A DNA stretch of 64,000 bases, from assembly GCA_015066095.1 (NCBI GenBank), contig SVPC01000006.1:1-64000 (forward strand). Direction: 5' to 3'. A model generated the notes under the pieces. The model saw only the letters and a program-made list of their open reading frames with translations. It did no database searches and was not told where the DNA came from. A program made the position numbers and the translations under genes. Of the stretch, positions 33,442 to 43,600 are shown piece by piece; the first letter of the stretch is position 1; each line of letters starts with the position of its first letter. The DNA comes from Oscillospiraceae bacterium (GTDB taxonomy: Bacteria > Bacillota > Clostridia > Oscillospirales > Acutalibacteraceae).

Positions 33442-36400
33442 ATGGCAAAGAGAACAGACTTAAAAAAGATTTTGATTATAGGCTCAGGCCCTATCGTAAT
33501 AGGACAGGCTGCTGAATTTGACTATGCAGGTACACAGGCTTGTTTAGCACTTAAAGAAGAAGGTTATGAAGTTGTTCTTTGCAACTCCAACCCTGCTACA
33601 ATTATGACCGACACCACTATTGCTAACAAGGTTTATATGGAACCGTTAACACTTGAATTTGTGGCAAAGGTTATCCGTTATGAAAGACCCGATGCTATTG
33701 TTCCGGGTATTGGCGGTCAGACAGGTCTTAACCTTGCTATGCAACTTGAAGAAAAGGGTATTTTAAAAGAGTGCGGTGTTGAACTTTTAGGTACCAGTAG
33801 TGCCAGTATCGAGCGTGCCGAAGACCGCGAAATGTTTAAAGAACTTTGCGAGTCTATCGGTGAGCCCACTATCCCCTCTCAAATCACCTACTCCTTAGAC
33901 GAAGCAAAAAAAGCCGCAAAAGAAATCGGCTACCCTGTTGTTTTGCGCCCTGCATTCACCTTGGGCGGTACAGGCGGCGGTTTCGCTTATAACGAAAAAG
34001 AACTTATTGAAATAGGTCTTAACGCGTTTAAACTCTCCCCCGTTCACCAAGTTCTTATTGAAAAGAGTGTTAAGGGTTATAAGGAAATTGAGTTTGAAGT
34101 TATGCGCGACGGTAACGATAACGCTATCACTATCTGCGGAATGGAAAATATCGACCCCGTTGGTGTTCACACAGGTGACTCTATCGTTGTAGCGCCTATT
34201 ATGACACTTAACGACCACGACCTTAAAATGCTTAACGACTCGGCAATCAAACTTATCCGCGAACTTAAAATTGAAGGCGGCTGTAATGTTCAGTTTGCAC
34301 TCAACCCCGAAAGTTCAGAATATTACCTTATCGAGGTTAACCCACGTGTATCCCGTTCATCGGCTTTGGCTTCAAAGGCAAGTGGTTATCCCATCGCGCG
34401 TGTTACCGCTAAAATTGCGGTTGGTATGACTTTGGATGAAATCGCTATTGCCAACACCACCGCCGCATTTGAGCCCCGCCTTGATTATGTTATTACAAAG
34501 TTCCCCCGCTTCCCGTTTGATAAGTTCACCACCGCTTCCAACATACTCGGTACACAGATGAAAGCCACCGGTGAAGTTATGGGTATCGGTACTACTTTGG
34601 AAGAAAGTTTGCTTAAAGCAATTCGTTCACTCGAAATCGGTATTTGCCACCTTTACCATCATAAGTTTGACAATATGACCGATAATGAACTTAAAGAATA
34701 TATAAGCGAACTTCGTGATGACAATCTCTTTGCCATTGCCGAACTTCTTTATCGCGGTGTTACTGTTAGCGAAATTCACGAAATTACAAAAATTACCGCT
34801 TTCTTCCTTGAAGCCATTAAGCACATTATTGATATGGAGAGAAATCTCAAAGATAATAAGTTTGCCCTTGCTATACTTAAAGAGTCCAAGAAAATGGGCT
34901 TCTCTGATAAATATATTGCTCGTTTATGGGAATGCGGCGAAATTGATGTTTACAACTTCCGCCGTGAAAATGATGTTTACCCCGTTTATAAAATGGTTGA
35001 TACCTGCCACACAAACGCATATATCCCTTATTTTTATTCATCATATCACGATGAGAACGCTTCGATTCTTACCGATAAGAAGAAAATTGTGGTTTTAGGC
35101 GCAGGTCCTATCCGTATAGGTCAGGGTGTAGAATTTGACTATTCTACCGTTCACGCTGTTACCACCATTAAAAATTCGGGTTATGAAGCAATTATTATAA
35201 ACAACAACCCCGAAACTGTTTCTACCGACTATACAACAGCCGACAAACTTTATTTTGAGCCTTTAACTCCCGAAGATGTTATGAACATTATCGAGTTTGA
35301 AAAGCCCGAAGGTGTTATAGCGTCACTCGGCGGTCAGACTGCTATCAACTTAGCTGAACCGCTAAGAAACCGTGGTGTTAAGATTATCGGTACTGATTGC
35401 GATGCTATTGAACGTGCAGAAAACCGCGACAGTTTTGAAAAAATTCTTCACGAACTGAATATTCCCCAACCAAAGGGTAAGGCGGTTACCAAGATTGAAG
35501 ACGGTATCAAAGCCGCTAAAGAAATCGGTTATCCAGTACTTGTTCGCCCCTCATTCGTTTTGGGCGGCCGCGCTATGCAGATTGTAGCAGACGAAGAACA
35601 ACTTAAGCACTACCTTAAAACCGCGGTTGAAATTGACGAAGACCGCCCTGTACTTGTTGATAAGTACATTCAAGGTAAAGAAGTAGAAGTTGATGCCATT
35701 TGCGACGGCAGAGATGTATTTATCCCCGGTATTATGGAACTTGTTGAACGCACAGGCGTTCATAGCGGTGACAGTATCAGCGTTTACCCCGCATTCAGTA
35801 TTTCCAATAAAGTTAAGGGCACAATTTTACAATACGCCAAAAAATTAGGTCTCGGTATTGGCATTATTGGTCTTTACAACATTCAGTTTATTGTTGATAA
35901 GGATGAAAATGTATATATTATCGAGGTTAACCCCCGTTCTTCACGTACCGTTCCTTTCCTTTCTAAATCTACAGGCTACAGCCTTGCAGATATTGCAACC
36001 GAGGTTATTCTCGGCAAGTCCTTAAAAGAACAGGGTATTTTCGATATCTACCCACAAGAAAAGAACCGTTGGTATGTAAAAGTGCCTGTGTTCTCGTTCA
36101 ATAAACTCCGCGGCCTTGATGCTTACCTATCACCTGAAATGAAATCGACAGGTGAAGCAATCGGTTATGATGATAAACTTAACCGTGCACTTTCAAAGGC
36201 TTTACAGGCTTCAGGTATGAAAGTACAGAACTACGGTACTGTTTTTGCTACCATCAGCGATAAAGACAAGGAAGAAGCATTACCGCTTATCCGCCGTTTC
36301 TACAATTTAGGCTTTAATATTGAAGCAACCTCAGGTACTGCTAAGTTCCTAAAAGAAAACGGCATTAACACCCGCGTACTCAAAAAGATTGAAGAAGACC

Positions 36401-36615
36401 CCGACCAAATCCGCGACGCGCTTCGTCAAGGACATATCGCTTATGTTATCAACACACGCGATATTGAGTCTAGCGGAACACAGACCGACGGCTTCAAAAT
36501 CAGAAACTACGCAACAGAAAATAATGTTACCATCTTTACTGCACTCGATACTGTTCGTGTGCTTTTGGATGTACTTGAAGAAACCACGCTTACTATATCT
36601 ACCATCGACGCATAA
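33442..36615 (+). CDS. carB: Carbamoyl phosphate synthase large subunit
   Basis: CarB makes carbamoyl phosphate from bicarbonate, ATP and ammonia supplied by the CarA glutaminase. The 1057-residue protein has two homologous ATP-grasp halves with GSGPIVIGQAAEFDYAGTQAC near the start and GAGPIRIGQGVEFDYSTVHA (about 552-571). It ends in the MGS allosteric domain with RDIESSGTQ-like sequence near 1010. Length is standard. No carA is found in the window, although it lies in the middle of the operon, so the glutaminase subunit must be encoded elsewhere. It is the major part of the operon. Confidence 0.96.
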   Translation: MAKRTDLKKILIIGSGPIVIGQAAEFDYAGTQACLALKEEGYEVVLCNSNPATIMTDTTIANKVYMEPLTLEFVAKVIRYERPDAIVPGIGGQTGLNLAMQLEEKGILKECGVELLGTSSASIERAEDREMFKELCESIGEPTIPSQITYSLDEAKKAAKEIGYPVVLRPAFTLGGTGGGFAYNEKELIEIGLNAFKLSPVHQVLIEKSVKGYKEIEFEVMRDGNDNAITICGMENIDPVGVHTGDSIVVAPIMTLNDHDLKMLNDSAIKLIRELKIEGGCNVQFALNPESSEYYLIEVNPRVSRSSALASKASGYPIARVTAKIAVGMTLDEIAIANTTAAFEPRLDYVITKFPRFPFDKFTTASNILGTQMKATGEVMGIGTTLEESLLKAIRSLEIGICHLYHHKFDNMTDNELKEYISELRDDNLFAIAELLYRGVTVSEIHEITKITAFFLEAIKHIIDMERNLKDNKFALAILKESKKMGFSDKYIARLWECGEIDVYNFRRENDVYPVYKMVDTCHTNAYIPYFYSSYHDENASILTDKKKIVVLGAGPIRIGQGVEFDYSTVHAVTTIKNSGYEAIIINNNPETVSTDYTTADKLYFEPLTPEDVMNIIEFEKPEGVIASLGGQTAINLAEPLRNRGVKIIGTDCDAIERAENRDSFEKILHELNIPQPKGKAVTKIEDGIKAAKEIGYPVLVRPSFVLGGRAMQIVADEEQLKHYLKTAVEIDEDRPVLVDKYIQGKEVEVDAICDGRDVFIPGIMELVERTGVHSGDSISVYPAFSISNKVKGTILQYAKKLGLGIGIIGLYNIQFIVDKDENVYIIEVNPRSSRTVPFLSKSTGYSLADIATEVILGKSLKEQGIFDIYPQEKNRWYVKVPVFSFNKLRGLDAYLSPEMKSTGEAIGYDDKLNRALSKALQASGMKVQNYGTVFATISDKDKEEALPLIRRFYNLGFNIEATSGTAKFLKENGINTRVLKKIEEDPDQIRDALRQGHIAYVINTRDIESSGTQTDGFKIRNYATENNVTIFTALDTVRVLLDVLEETTLTISTIDA

Positions 36616-36627
36616 GGTGAAAAATCT

Positions 36628-37359
36628 ATGATGACTCAAGGAATTTATGAAATTCTTTACAACTTTAAAATAGCCCCCAATGTTTACAGTATGGTACTTG
36701 CAGGGGATACATCTTCCCTTTTAGCACCGGGTCAATTTGTAAATATCAAATTAGACGGCAAGTTTTTGCGCCGTCCCATCTCGGTTTGCGATTACAATGA
36801 AGAAACCATTACTTTAATTTACAAAGTAGTAGGTGAAGGTACCGAACAAATGGCAAATATGAAGCCGGGCGAAAAACTTGATGTATTAGTTGGCCTTGGC
36901 AACGGCTTTAACCCCGAAAAAGGTGGTGACAAGCCTTTGCTTATAGGCGGCGGTGTAGGCATACCGCCCCTTTACAACCTTTGCAAAGAACTTTTAAAAA
37001 TGGGTAAAACCCCCACAGTTATTTTGGGCTTTAACACCAAGGACGAAATCTTTTACGAAGACGCTTTCAAAAATTTAGGTGTGGAAGTAATTGTCACAAC
37101 CGTTGACGGTTCTTACGGTGTAAAAGGCTTTGTTACCGATGCTATGGACCGCGAATATACCTATTTCTTCACCTGCGGACCTATGCCAATGTTTAAGGCG
37201 ATAGAATCTAAAGCAACCACCAGCGGTCAGTACAGTTTTGAAGAAAGAATGGGTTGCGGTTTTGGTGCGTGTATGGGTTGTAGTTGCAAAACAAAATACG
37301 GCAACAAGCGTATTTGTAAAGACGGCCCCGTGCTTTACAGGGAGGAAATTATATGGTAG
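36628..37359 (+). CDS. pyrK: Dihydroorotate dehydrogenase electron transfer subunit
   Basis: PyrK passes electrons from PyrD to NAD+ in the type 1B dihydroorotate dehydrogenase complex. The 243-residue protein has an FAD domain with RRPISVCDY (about 46-54), an NAD domain with GGGVGIPPLYNL (about 109-120), and the 2Fe-2S cluster CGFGACMGCSCKT (about 211-223) with a fourth Cys in RICKDGP. It starts after a 12-base gap with AAGGTGA and overlaps pyrD by seven bases. Start is 36628 or the adjacent ATG at 36631. Confidence 0.94.
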   Translation: MMTQGIYEILYNFKIAPNVYSMVLAGDTSSLLAPGQFVNIKLDGKFLRRPISVCDYNEETITLIYKVVGEGTEQMANMKPGEKLDVLVGLGNGFNPEKGGDKPLLIGGGVGIPPLYNLCKELLKMGKTPTVILGFNTKDEIFYEDAFKNLGVEVIVTTVDGSYGVKGFVTDAMDREYTYFFTCGPMPMFKAIESKATTSGQYSFEERMGCGFGACMGCSCKTKYGNKRICKDGPVLYREEIIW

Positions 37360-38270
37360 ATACAAGTGTAATCCTTTCGGGAATTAAAATGGATAACCCC
37401 GTTATCCCCGCAAGTGGCACTTTCGGGTTTGGATACGAATTTGCAAGTATTTATGATATAAACTGCCTTGGCACATTTTCTTTTAAAGGCACCACCCGTG
37501 ACGAGCGTTTTGGCAACCCCACCCCCCGTATTGCGGAATGTCCCCAAGGTATGCTCAATTCAGTCGGTCTTCAAAACCCAGGTGTGGATAGAGTTATAAG
37601 TGAAGAATTGCCAAAACTTAAAGAGTGTTTTCACAAACCGGTTATGGCAAATGTTAGCGGTTTTTCTGTGGAAGACTATGCCTACACTTGCGAAAAACTT
37701 GATAGTGAGGACCAAATCGGTTGGTTTGAAGTAAATATCTCCTGCCCCAATGTTCACGGTGGCGGATTGGCTTTCGGCACAAGCGCAAAAAACGCCGCCG
37801 AAGTTACAAAAGCAGTTAAAAAGGTTATCACTAAACCTGTGTTTATCAAACTTTCACCAAATGTTACCGACATTGTAGAAATTGCCAAGGCTTGTGAAAG
37901 TGAGGGTGCTGACGGTGTGAGCCTTATCAATACGCTTCTCGGTATGCGCATTGATTTGAAAAGTAAAAAACCGATTTTGGCAAACAAAATGGGTGGTTTT
38001 TCGGGTCCCGCTATTAAACCCGTAGCACTTAGAATGGTTTATCAGGTTTATGATGCAGTAAAAATACCTATTATCGGTATGGGTGGTATCTCTACTGCCG
38101 AAGATGTTATTGAAATGATGCTTGCAGGCGCTACCGCGGTACAAGTGGGTGCTCAAAACCTTGTAGACCCGTTTGCTTGTAAGAATATTATTGATAATTT
38201 ACCAAAAGTAATGGAAAAATACAGAATAAATAGTTTGACGGATATTATAGGAGGCGCTCATAATGGGTAA
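37353..38270 (+). CDS. pyrD: Dihydroorotate dehydrogenase catalytic subunit, type 1B
   Basis: PyrD oxidises dihydroorotate to orotate with FMN, using NAD+ through PyrK. The 305-residue TIM barrel has the catalytic Cys in NISCPNVHGGG (about 129-139) and the phosphate-binding GMGGISTAEDV (about 246-256). The Cys marks it as a class 1B enzyme, which agrees with its overlap with pyrK. GGAGG lies seven bases upstream of the start. It overlaps pyrF by eight bases. Confidence 0.95.
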   Translation: MVDTSVILSGIKMDNPVIPASGTFGFGYEFASIYDINCLGTFSFKGTTRDERFGNPTPRIAECPQGMLNSVGLQNPGVDRVISEELPKLKECFHKPVMANVSGFSVEDYAYTCEKLDSEDQIGWFEVNISCPNVHGGGLAFGTSAKNAAEVTKAVKKVITKPVFIKLSPNVTDIVEIAKACESEGADGVSLINTLLGMRIDLKSKKPILANKMGGFSGPAIKPVALRMVYQVYDAVKIPIIGMGGISTAEDVIEMMLAGATAVQVGAQNLVDPFACKNIIDNLPKVMEKYRINSLTDIIGGAHNG

Positions 38271-38961
38271 GGACGTAATTATCGCTTGTGACTTTGCAAG
38301 TAAAGAAGCAACACTCGAATTTTTAGACAAATTTACTGATGTAAAACCGTTTGTAAAAATCGGTATGGAACTTTTCTATGCAGAAGGTCCCGCAATCGTA
38401 AAAGAAATCAAGTCACGCGGTCACAAAATCTTTTTAGATTTAAAACTTCACGATATTCCCAACACAGTTAAAAAATCAATGGCAGTACTTTCTCGCCTTG
38501 ATGTTGATATGACAAACCTCCACGCAGGCGGTACAATTTCTATGATGGAAGCCGCTTTGGAAGGTTTGACCAGACCCGACGGTACACGACCGCTTCTTAT
38601 CGCAGTAACACAACTTACTTCTACCGACCAGGAGAGAATGGAAAACGACCTTCTTATTAAAGAGCCTATTGATAAGGTTGTTATGCACTACGCAAATAAT
38701 GCAAAAATTGCAGGTCTTGACGGTGTTGTTTGTTCTCCGCTAGAAGCAGGTAAGGTTCACGACACTTGTGGAAAGTCTTTCTTGACTGTTACCCCCGGTG
38801 TGCGCTTTGCAGATGGTGACAAGGGCGACCAAAAGCGAGTTATGACCCCCGAAGAAGCAAAGAAAATAGGCAGTGACTACATAGTAGTGGGCAGACCTAT
38901 TACCGCCGCAGCCGACCCAGTTGCCGCTTACAAGCGTTGTTGTGACGAGTTTATTGGATAA
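38263..38961 (+). CDS. pyrF: Orotidine 5'-phosphate decarboxylase
   Basis: PyrF decarboxylates orotidylate to UMP, the last step of the pathway. The 232-residue barrel has the catalytic motif DLKLHDIPNT (about 60-69) and the phosphate site VVGRPITAAADP (about 208-219). It overlaps pyrD by eight bases and is spaced 16 bases from pyrE. Length matches the bacterial type I enzyme. Confidence 0.95.
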   Translation: MGKDVIIACDFASKEATLEFLDKFTDVKPFVKIGMELFYAEGPAIVKEIKSRGHKIFLDLKLHDIPNTVKKSMAVLSRLDVDMTNLHAGGTISMMEAALEGLTRPDGTRPLLIAVTQLTSTDQERMENDLLIKEPIDKVVMHYANNAKIAGLDGVVCSPLEAGKVHDTCGKSFLTVTPGVRFADGDKGDQKRVMTPEEAKKIGSDYIVVGRPITAAADPVAAYKRCCDEFIG

Positions 38962-38977
38962 TAAAAGGAGTATAAAA

Positions 38978-39634
38978 ATGGAAGGTTATAAAAGAGAGTT
39001 TATAAAGTTTCTTGAGAGTGCCGGTGTTTTAAAGTTTGGCGATTTTACCGCTAAATCAGGCAGAAAAATCCCCTACTTTATCAATGCAGGTGATATTAAA
39101 ACAGGCGAACAAATTTGCAAATTAGGCGAATTTTATGCAAAGGCTTACTTTGAGAAAGTAGGCAATAAAAAAACTGTTCTTTACGGCCCCGCTTATAAAG
39201 GTATACCGATTGCTGTATCTGTTGCAGTAGCACTTGCTAAAAACGGACTTGATGTTCCCTTCTTCTTCAACCGCAAGGAAGAAAAAGACCACGGTGAAGG
39301 CGGTGTGTTTGTAGGCTACAAACCGCAAGAAGGTGAAGAAATCGTTATAGTTGAAGATGTTATCACCGCAGGTACCGCTATTCGCGAGAGTATGGAAATC
39401 CTTTCGGGTCTTCCCGGCACCAAAGTTGCCGCTACATTTGTTATGGTAGACCGCAAGGAAAAAGGCAAAACCGAAAAAAGTGCTATGGCAGAAGTCGGCG
39501 AAGAATTCGGCTTCCCTGTATACTCGGTAGTTGATGTTTACGATATTATCGAATATTTGGAAGAAGACGAAAAGAACCGCGAAAATGTTGAAAGAATTAA
39601 AAATTATCTCGCTGTAAACGGCGCTAAAGAATAA
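38978..39634 (+). CDS. pyrE: Orotate phosphoribosyltransferase
   Basis: PyrE joins orotate to PRPP to give orotidylate. The 218-residue enzyme carries the PRPP motif IVIVEDVITAGTAI (about 125-138) and RKEEKDHGEGG (about 99-109), the flexible loop. The start at 38978 has AAAGGAG upstream; the longer frame from 38921 overlaps pyrF and lacks a site. There is a 21-base gap to pyrB. Confidence 0.95.
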   Translation: MEGYKREFIKFLESAGVLKFGDFTAKSGRKIPYFINAGDIKTGEQICKLGEFYAKAYFEKVGNKKTVLYGPAYKGIPIAVSVAVALAKNGLDVPFFFNRKEEKDHGEGGVFVGYKPQEGEEIVIVEDVITAGTAIRESMEILSGLPGTKVAATFVMVDRKEKGKTEKSAMAEVGEEFGFPVYSVVDVYDIIEYLEEDEKNRENVERIKNYLAVNGAKE

Positions 39635-39655
39635 TTTTTCGAAAGGATTTTTATA

Positions 39656-40567
39656 ATGAGAAGTTTAATCGATATTGCCGAGTTATCACTCGAAGAAATC
39701 GACTCCTTATTAAATACCGCAAACGATATTATCGATAACCCACAAAAATACGCCGAAAAATGCAAGGGTAAGAAACTTGCTACATTGTTTTTTGAGCCTT
39801 CAACCCGTACAAGGCTTAGTTTTGAAGCCGCTATGTACGAACTCGGCGGTAATGTTTTAGGTTTTTCGGAAGCACAAAGCAGTTCTGCCGCAAAAGGCGA
39901 AAGTATAGCAGACACCGCAAAAACTGTTTCTTGCTATGCCGATATTATTGCTATGCGCCACCCCAAAGAAGGCGCACCGCTTGTAGCAAGTATGAATGCG
40001 AGTATCCCCGTTATCAATGCGGGTGACGGCGGTCATAACCACCCCACACAGACACTCGCAGACCTACTCACCATTAAGCGTGAAAAGGGCGGTTTCGATA
40101 ACCTTACTGTCGGTCTTTGCGGTGACCTTAAATTCGGCAGAACGGTACACTCCCTTATAAATGCGCTTCGCCGTTACAATAATGTTAAGTTTGTACTTAT
40201 TTCTCCAAATGAACTCCGCGTTCCCGAATATATTAGAGAATCGCTTAAAAAGGATAACTTCCAAATTATAGAAACCACCGATTTAGAAGCCGCCATGCCA
40301 GAACTTGATATTCTTTATATGACCCGTGTTCAACGCGAGCGTTTCTTCAATGAAGAAGAATATTTACGGCTTCGCGACAGTTATATACTGACACCCGAAA
40401 AACTAATAAACGCCAAATCAAATTTAAGCATACTTCACCCGTTGCCCCGTGTAAATGAAATAAGCGTAGGTGTTGATAATGACCCACGCGCTTGTTATTT
40501 TAAACAGGTGCTTAACGGCAAATATATGCGTATGGCTCTTATCTTAATGCTTTTGGGGGTAGAATAA
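39656..40567 (+). CDS. pyrB: Aspartate carbamoyltransferase catalytic chain
   Basis: PyrB joins carbamoyl phosphate and aspartate. The 303-residue protein has the carbamoyl-phosphate motif [13 protein letters not shown] (about 45-57) and HPTQTLADL (about 129-137). The aspartate loop contains MTRVQRERF (about 222-230). It overlaps pyrI by one base (TAATG), matching equal synthesis of catalytic and regulatory chains. Confidence 0.96.
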   Translation: MRSLIDIAELSLEEIDSLLNTANDIIDNPQKYAEKCKGKKLATLFFEPSTRTRLSFEAAMYELGGNVLGFSEAQSSSAAKGESIADTAKTVSCYADIIAMRHPKEGAPLVASMNASIPVINAGDGGHNHPTQTLADLLTIKREKGGFDNLTVGLCGDLKFGRTVHSLINALRRYNNVKFVLISPNELRVPEYIRESLKKDNFQIIETTDLEAAMPELDILYMTRVQRERFFNEEEYLRLRDSYILTPEKLINAKSNLSILHPLPRVNEISVGVDNDPRACYFKQVLNGKYMRMALILMLLGVE

Positions 40568-40983
40568 TGACTATTGACGAAATTAAGAACGGCATTGTTA
40601 TTGACCATATTACCGCAGGGCTTGGTATGAAGATTTATAATCTTTTAAACCTTGACGAACTTGAGTGTTCTGTGGCATTCATTAAGAATGCGCCCAGCCG
40701 TAAAATGGGCAAAAAAGATATTATTAAAATCGATGCCTCAATTGACCTTAATACCGATATTTTGGGATATATCGACCCTGATATTACAGTAAATATAATC
40801 GAAAACGGCAAAAATGTGGAGAAAAAGCGTATTGCTTTGCCCGAAAAACTTACCAATGTAATTACTTGTAAAAATCCGCGTTGCATAAGCGGGACTGAGC
40901 AAGAACTTCCCCACATTTTCACCCTCACCGATAAAGAAAACCGTGTTTACCGTTGTCTTTATTGCGAAAGTAAGGCTAAATAA
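40567..40983 (+). CDS. pyrI: Aspartate carbamoyltransferase regulatory chain
   Basis: PyrI gives feedback control by nucleotides through a zinc-bridged complex with PyrB. The 138-residue protein has an N-terminal nucleotide-binding domain and a C-terminal zinc domain with four Cys in CKNPRC (about 99-104) and CLYC (about 131-134). It is slightly shorter than enteric PyrI (about 153), as in other Clostridia. It ends the pyr operon; no terminator follows and the next gene is 62 bases away. Confidence 0.94.
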   Translation: MTIDEIKNGIVIDHITAGLGMKIYNLLNLDELECSVAFIKNAPSRKMGKKDIIKIDASIDLNTDILGYIDPDITVNIIENGKNVEKKRIALPEKLTNVITCKNPRCISGTEQELPHIFTLTDKENRVYRCLYCESKAK

Positions 40984-41044
40984 CGCAGTATATACAAACC
41001 ATTACTTGACTGATAAGTCATTTATAACTGTAAGGAGATTTAAA

Positions 41045-43591
41045 ATGAATATTTTAAAACGTGCAGTAAGAAAAGCTAAAAGGACATTGATACCTTACTA
41101 CAATTCCCCCCAGTACTACGCTAAAGTCACCGATGATTTAAACTGGAAAGGGCAGTATTTCAAGTTCTGTAAAACCCAAAAAATAAAAGAAAATTGGGTA
41201 TTTTATGAATCACATGCCGGTGCAAGTATGCTCTGTAACCCTTTGGCATTGTTTAAAGAGTTTCAAAAAAGACCTGATTTTAAAAAATACTTGCATATCT
41301 GGACAATTGCAGATGACAGCGAAATAGAATATTTAAGAAATGAATATAAAAACTGCAAAAATGTTTTATTCGTCAAGTATAAAAGTATAGGTTATTCATA
41401 CTTTGTCGCAAAAAGTAAATACCTTATAAACAACACCTCTTTTTTGAATTTCTTTTCAAAAAGAAAAGGTCAGGTTTATTTAAGCACTTGGCACAGTATT
41501 ACTGTCAAATCTTTGGGCTATGATACCCCTGATGGTGTGCGCCTTGTTAAAAATATGTTGCGCAATTTGCTTATGGCGGACTATGTTATATCCCCTAACG
41601 AATTTATGACAGATATTTTCAATAATTCTTTCCGTCTTCGTGAAATATTTAAAGGAAAGTATATCGAAGAAGGCTTTCCGCGTAATGATATGGTTGTTAA
41701 TACCAAACGCGAAGAAATTTTGAAAAAACTGCGTGACCACGGTACAGTATTAGACCCCAACAAGAAGATTATCCTATATGCCCCCACATGGAATGGTAAC
41801 AATGTCGCAAACCCGAAAATTGACATTAACCGTTACACCTCTATGTTAGAGCATTTTAACAAGACAATCGATACCAGTAAGTATCAACTTATAATCAAAC
41901 CGCACCAAATTGAATATAGAAATCTTTCAAAAGAGCAACTTTCCGCTTGTAACTTTATTTCATATCAAATTGATGCTAACTCTCTTCTTTCAATTGTAGA
42001 CCTTGTAATTACCGACTATTCAAGTATTTATTTCGATTATCTTGTTGCTCAAAGACCTGTTTTATTTTATATTCCCGACTTTGAAGAGTACTCAAAAAGC
42101 AGAGGCCTTTATTTCTCTGTTGATGAACTTCCGGGTCCATGTGCCAAAACTTTAGATGAACTTTCCGGCTTTATCAATAATATTGAAAAAGTAGAAAAAG
42201 ATTATAAAGGGATATTAGATAGTACCCGTGCTTGGGCTTGTAAATATGACGACGGCAACGTATCGGGCAAAGTTTTAAATATTTTGTTTGATAAGAATTA
42301 TAATTACAATATCAAGTCTGCTCCTAAAACCAAAAAATCAATACTTATTTATCCGGGTGGTTTATCCACAAACGGTGTAACTTCGGCGTTTTTCAGCCTT
42401 ATAAAAAATATCGACCTTGATAAATATGATATTACCACATTTGTACTCGACTCAAAAAATCCGGAAGTTAATGCTAATATTGATAAAATTCCCGACAACA
42501 TCAGAACTTTTATGCGCGTAAGCAAACCGCAATTCATCGGAAAAGATAAAAGCCTTTATAAAAGTGCAATTAAATCTGGTTACCGATTAGATAAAGATAA
42601 ACTCAAAGCGATAAAACCCATTATGCAAAGTGAATTTGTGCGTATATTTGGTAATCCCCACTTCGATTATATTATCGACTTTTCGGGTTACGGCTCTTTC
42701 TTCCCGGTCTTGGCGACAATGGGTTGCGACGACAAAGATACCAAAAAGATTATTTGGCAACATAGCGATATGAAATCGGAATTTTCTAACACCCAAAAAC
42801 GCGAACTAAATAATTCCGAAATTGATATAAAAACTATCGTTGCCAATTATGAAAAATTTGATAAGATTGTTTCGGCTACTAAAATTGTTAGCGAAATAAA
42901 CCGTAAAAACCTTGCAACCAAAAAAACATACGACAAGTTTACCTTCGTCACCAACCTTTTGGATAAGAAACGCTTTGAGTCGTTAAAAGAAGATACCTCT
43001 TGTTATATTGAAAATGAGACATTTTACATTGCAAATGTAAAAAAGGAAAATGGACTTAAAAATATAACCAGTTTTCCGTTCAGAAAAGATACTATTAAAT
43101 TTGTTACTATGGGACGTTGTATGCCTGAAAAGAACCAGGCAAATATAATTGCGTCATTAAAACGTCTTAATGATGAAGGTATAAATGCCAGTCTTTACAT
43201 CATAGGCGAAGGTCTTTTGCATGAAGAATTGGAAGCACAAGCAAAAAATCTTGATATTACCGATAAGGTTATAATTACGGGAGTAATGCAAAACCCATTT
43301 GCATTACTCAAAGAATGCGATTGCTTTGTCTTCCCGTCACTTTATGAAGCACAAGGGCTCTCGGTACTAGAAGCCAGATTGGTAGGTCTTCCTATAATAG
43401 TTTCAAACTACAAGGCTGTATCTTCTGTTCTTATTGACGACAAACAATTTATAACAAAAGATTTTGATGCCGATTCAATTTACGAAGGTATGAAAGCATT
43501 TATTGATGGTAAAATCCCATCTGACTATACTTTTAATATTGAAACCTATAACAAAAACGCTATCAAAGAATTTGAAAATTTATTCAACTAA
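41045..43591 (+). CDS. CDP-glycerol glycerophosphotransferase fused to GT4 glycosyltransferase
   Basis: This 848-residue protein combines two enzymes. The N-terminal half (about 50-410) resembles TagB/TagF CDP-glycerol:polyglycerol phosphate transferases, with FYESHAGASMLCNP, LSTWHSITVKSLGYD and the acidic LVITDYSSIYFDY box (about 320-332). The C-terminal half (about 430-848) resembles a GT4 glycosyltransferase with KFVTMGRCMPEKNQANII and the SLYEAQGLSVLEA box. It would build a cell-wall polymer of teichoic-acid type. The start at 41045 has AAGGAG upstream; the longer frame from 40943 overlaps pyrI. No other wall genes are nearby. It has its own terminator, shared on the other strand. Confidence 0.88.
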   Translation: MNILKRAVRKAKRTLIPYYNSPQYYAKVTDDLNWKGQYFKFCKTQKIKENWVFYESHAGASMLCNPLALFKEFQKRPDFKKYLHIWTIADDSEIEYLRNEYKNCKNVLFVKYKSIGYSYFVAKSKYLINNTSFLNFFSKRKGQVYLSTWHSITVKSLGYDTPDGVRLVKNMLRNLLMADYVISPNEFMTDIFNNSFRLREIFKGKYIEEGFPRNDMVVNTKREEILKKLRDHGTVLDPNKKIILYAPTWNGNNVANPKIDINRYTSMLEHFNKTIDTSKYQLIIKPHQIEYRNLSKEQLSACNFISYQIDANSLLSIVDLVITDYSSIYFDYLVAQRPVLFYIPDFEEYSKSRGLYFSVDELPGPCAKTLDELSGFINNIEKVEKDYKGILDSTRAWACKYDDGNVSGKVLNILFDKNYNYNIKSAPKTKKSILIYPGGLSTNGVTSAFFSLIKNIDLDKYDITTFVLDSKNPEVNANIDKIPDNIRTFMRVSKPQFIGKDKSLYKSAIKSGYRLDKDKLKAIKPIMQSEFVRIFGNPHFDYIIDFSGYGSFFPVLATMGCDDKDTKKIIWQHSDMKSEFSNTQKRELNNSEIDIKTIVANYEKFDKIVSATKIVSEINRKNLATKKTYDKFTFVTNLLDKKRFESLKEDTSCYIENETFYIANVKKENGLKNITSFPFRKDTIKFVTMGRCMPEKNQANIIASLKRLNDEGINASLYIIGEGLLHEELEAQAKNLDITDKVIITGVMQNPFALLKECDCFVFPSLYEAQGLSVLEARLVGLPIIVSNYKAVSSVLIDDKQFITKDFDADSIYEGMKAFIDGKIPSDYTFNIETYNKNAIKEFENLFN

Positions 43592-43600
43592 TCAAAAACA

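Noticed and set aside
40984-41044. T-box or other leader before the glycosyltransferase fusion
   Set aside because: The 61-base gap has only a short GACT/AGTC hairpin and an AAGGAG ribosome site; no T-box, riboswitch or terminator motif is visible.
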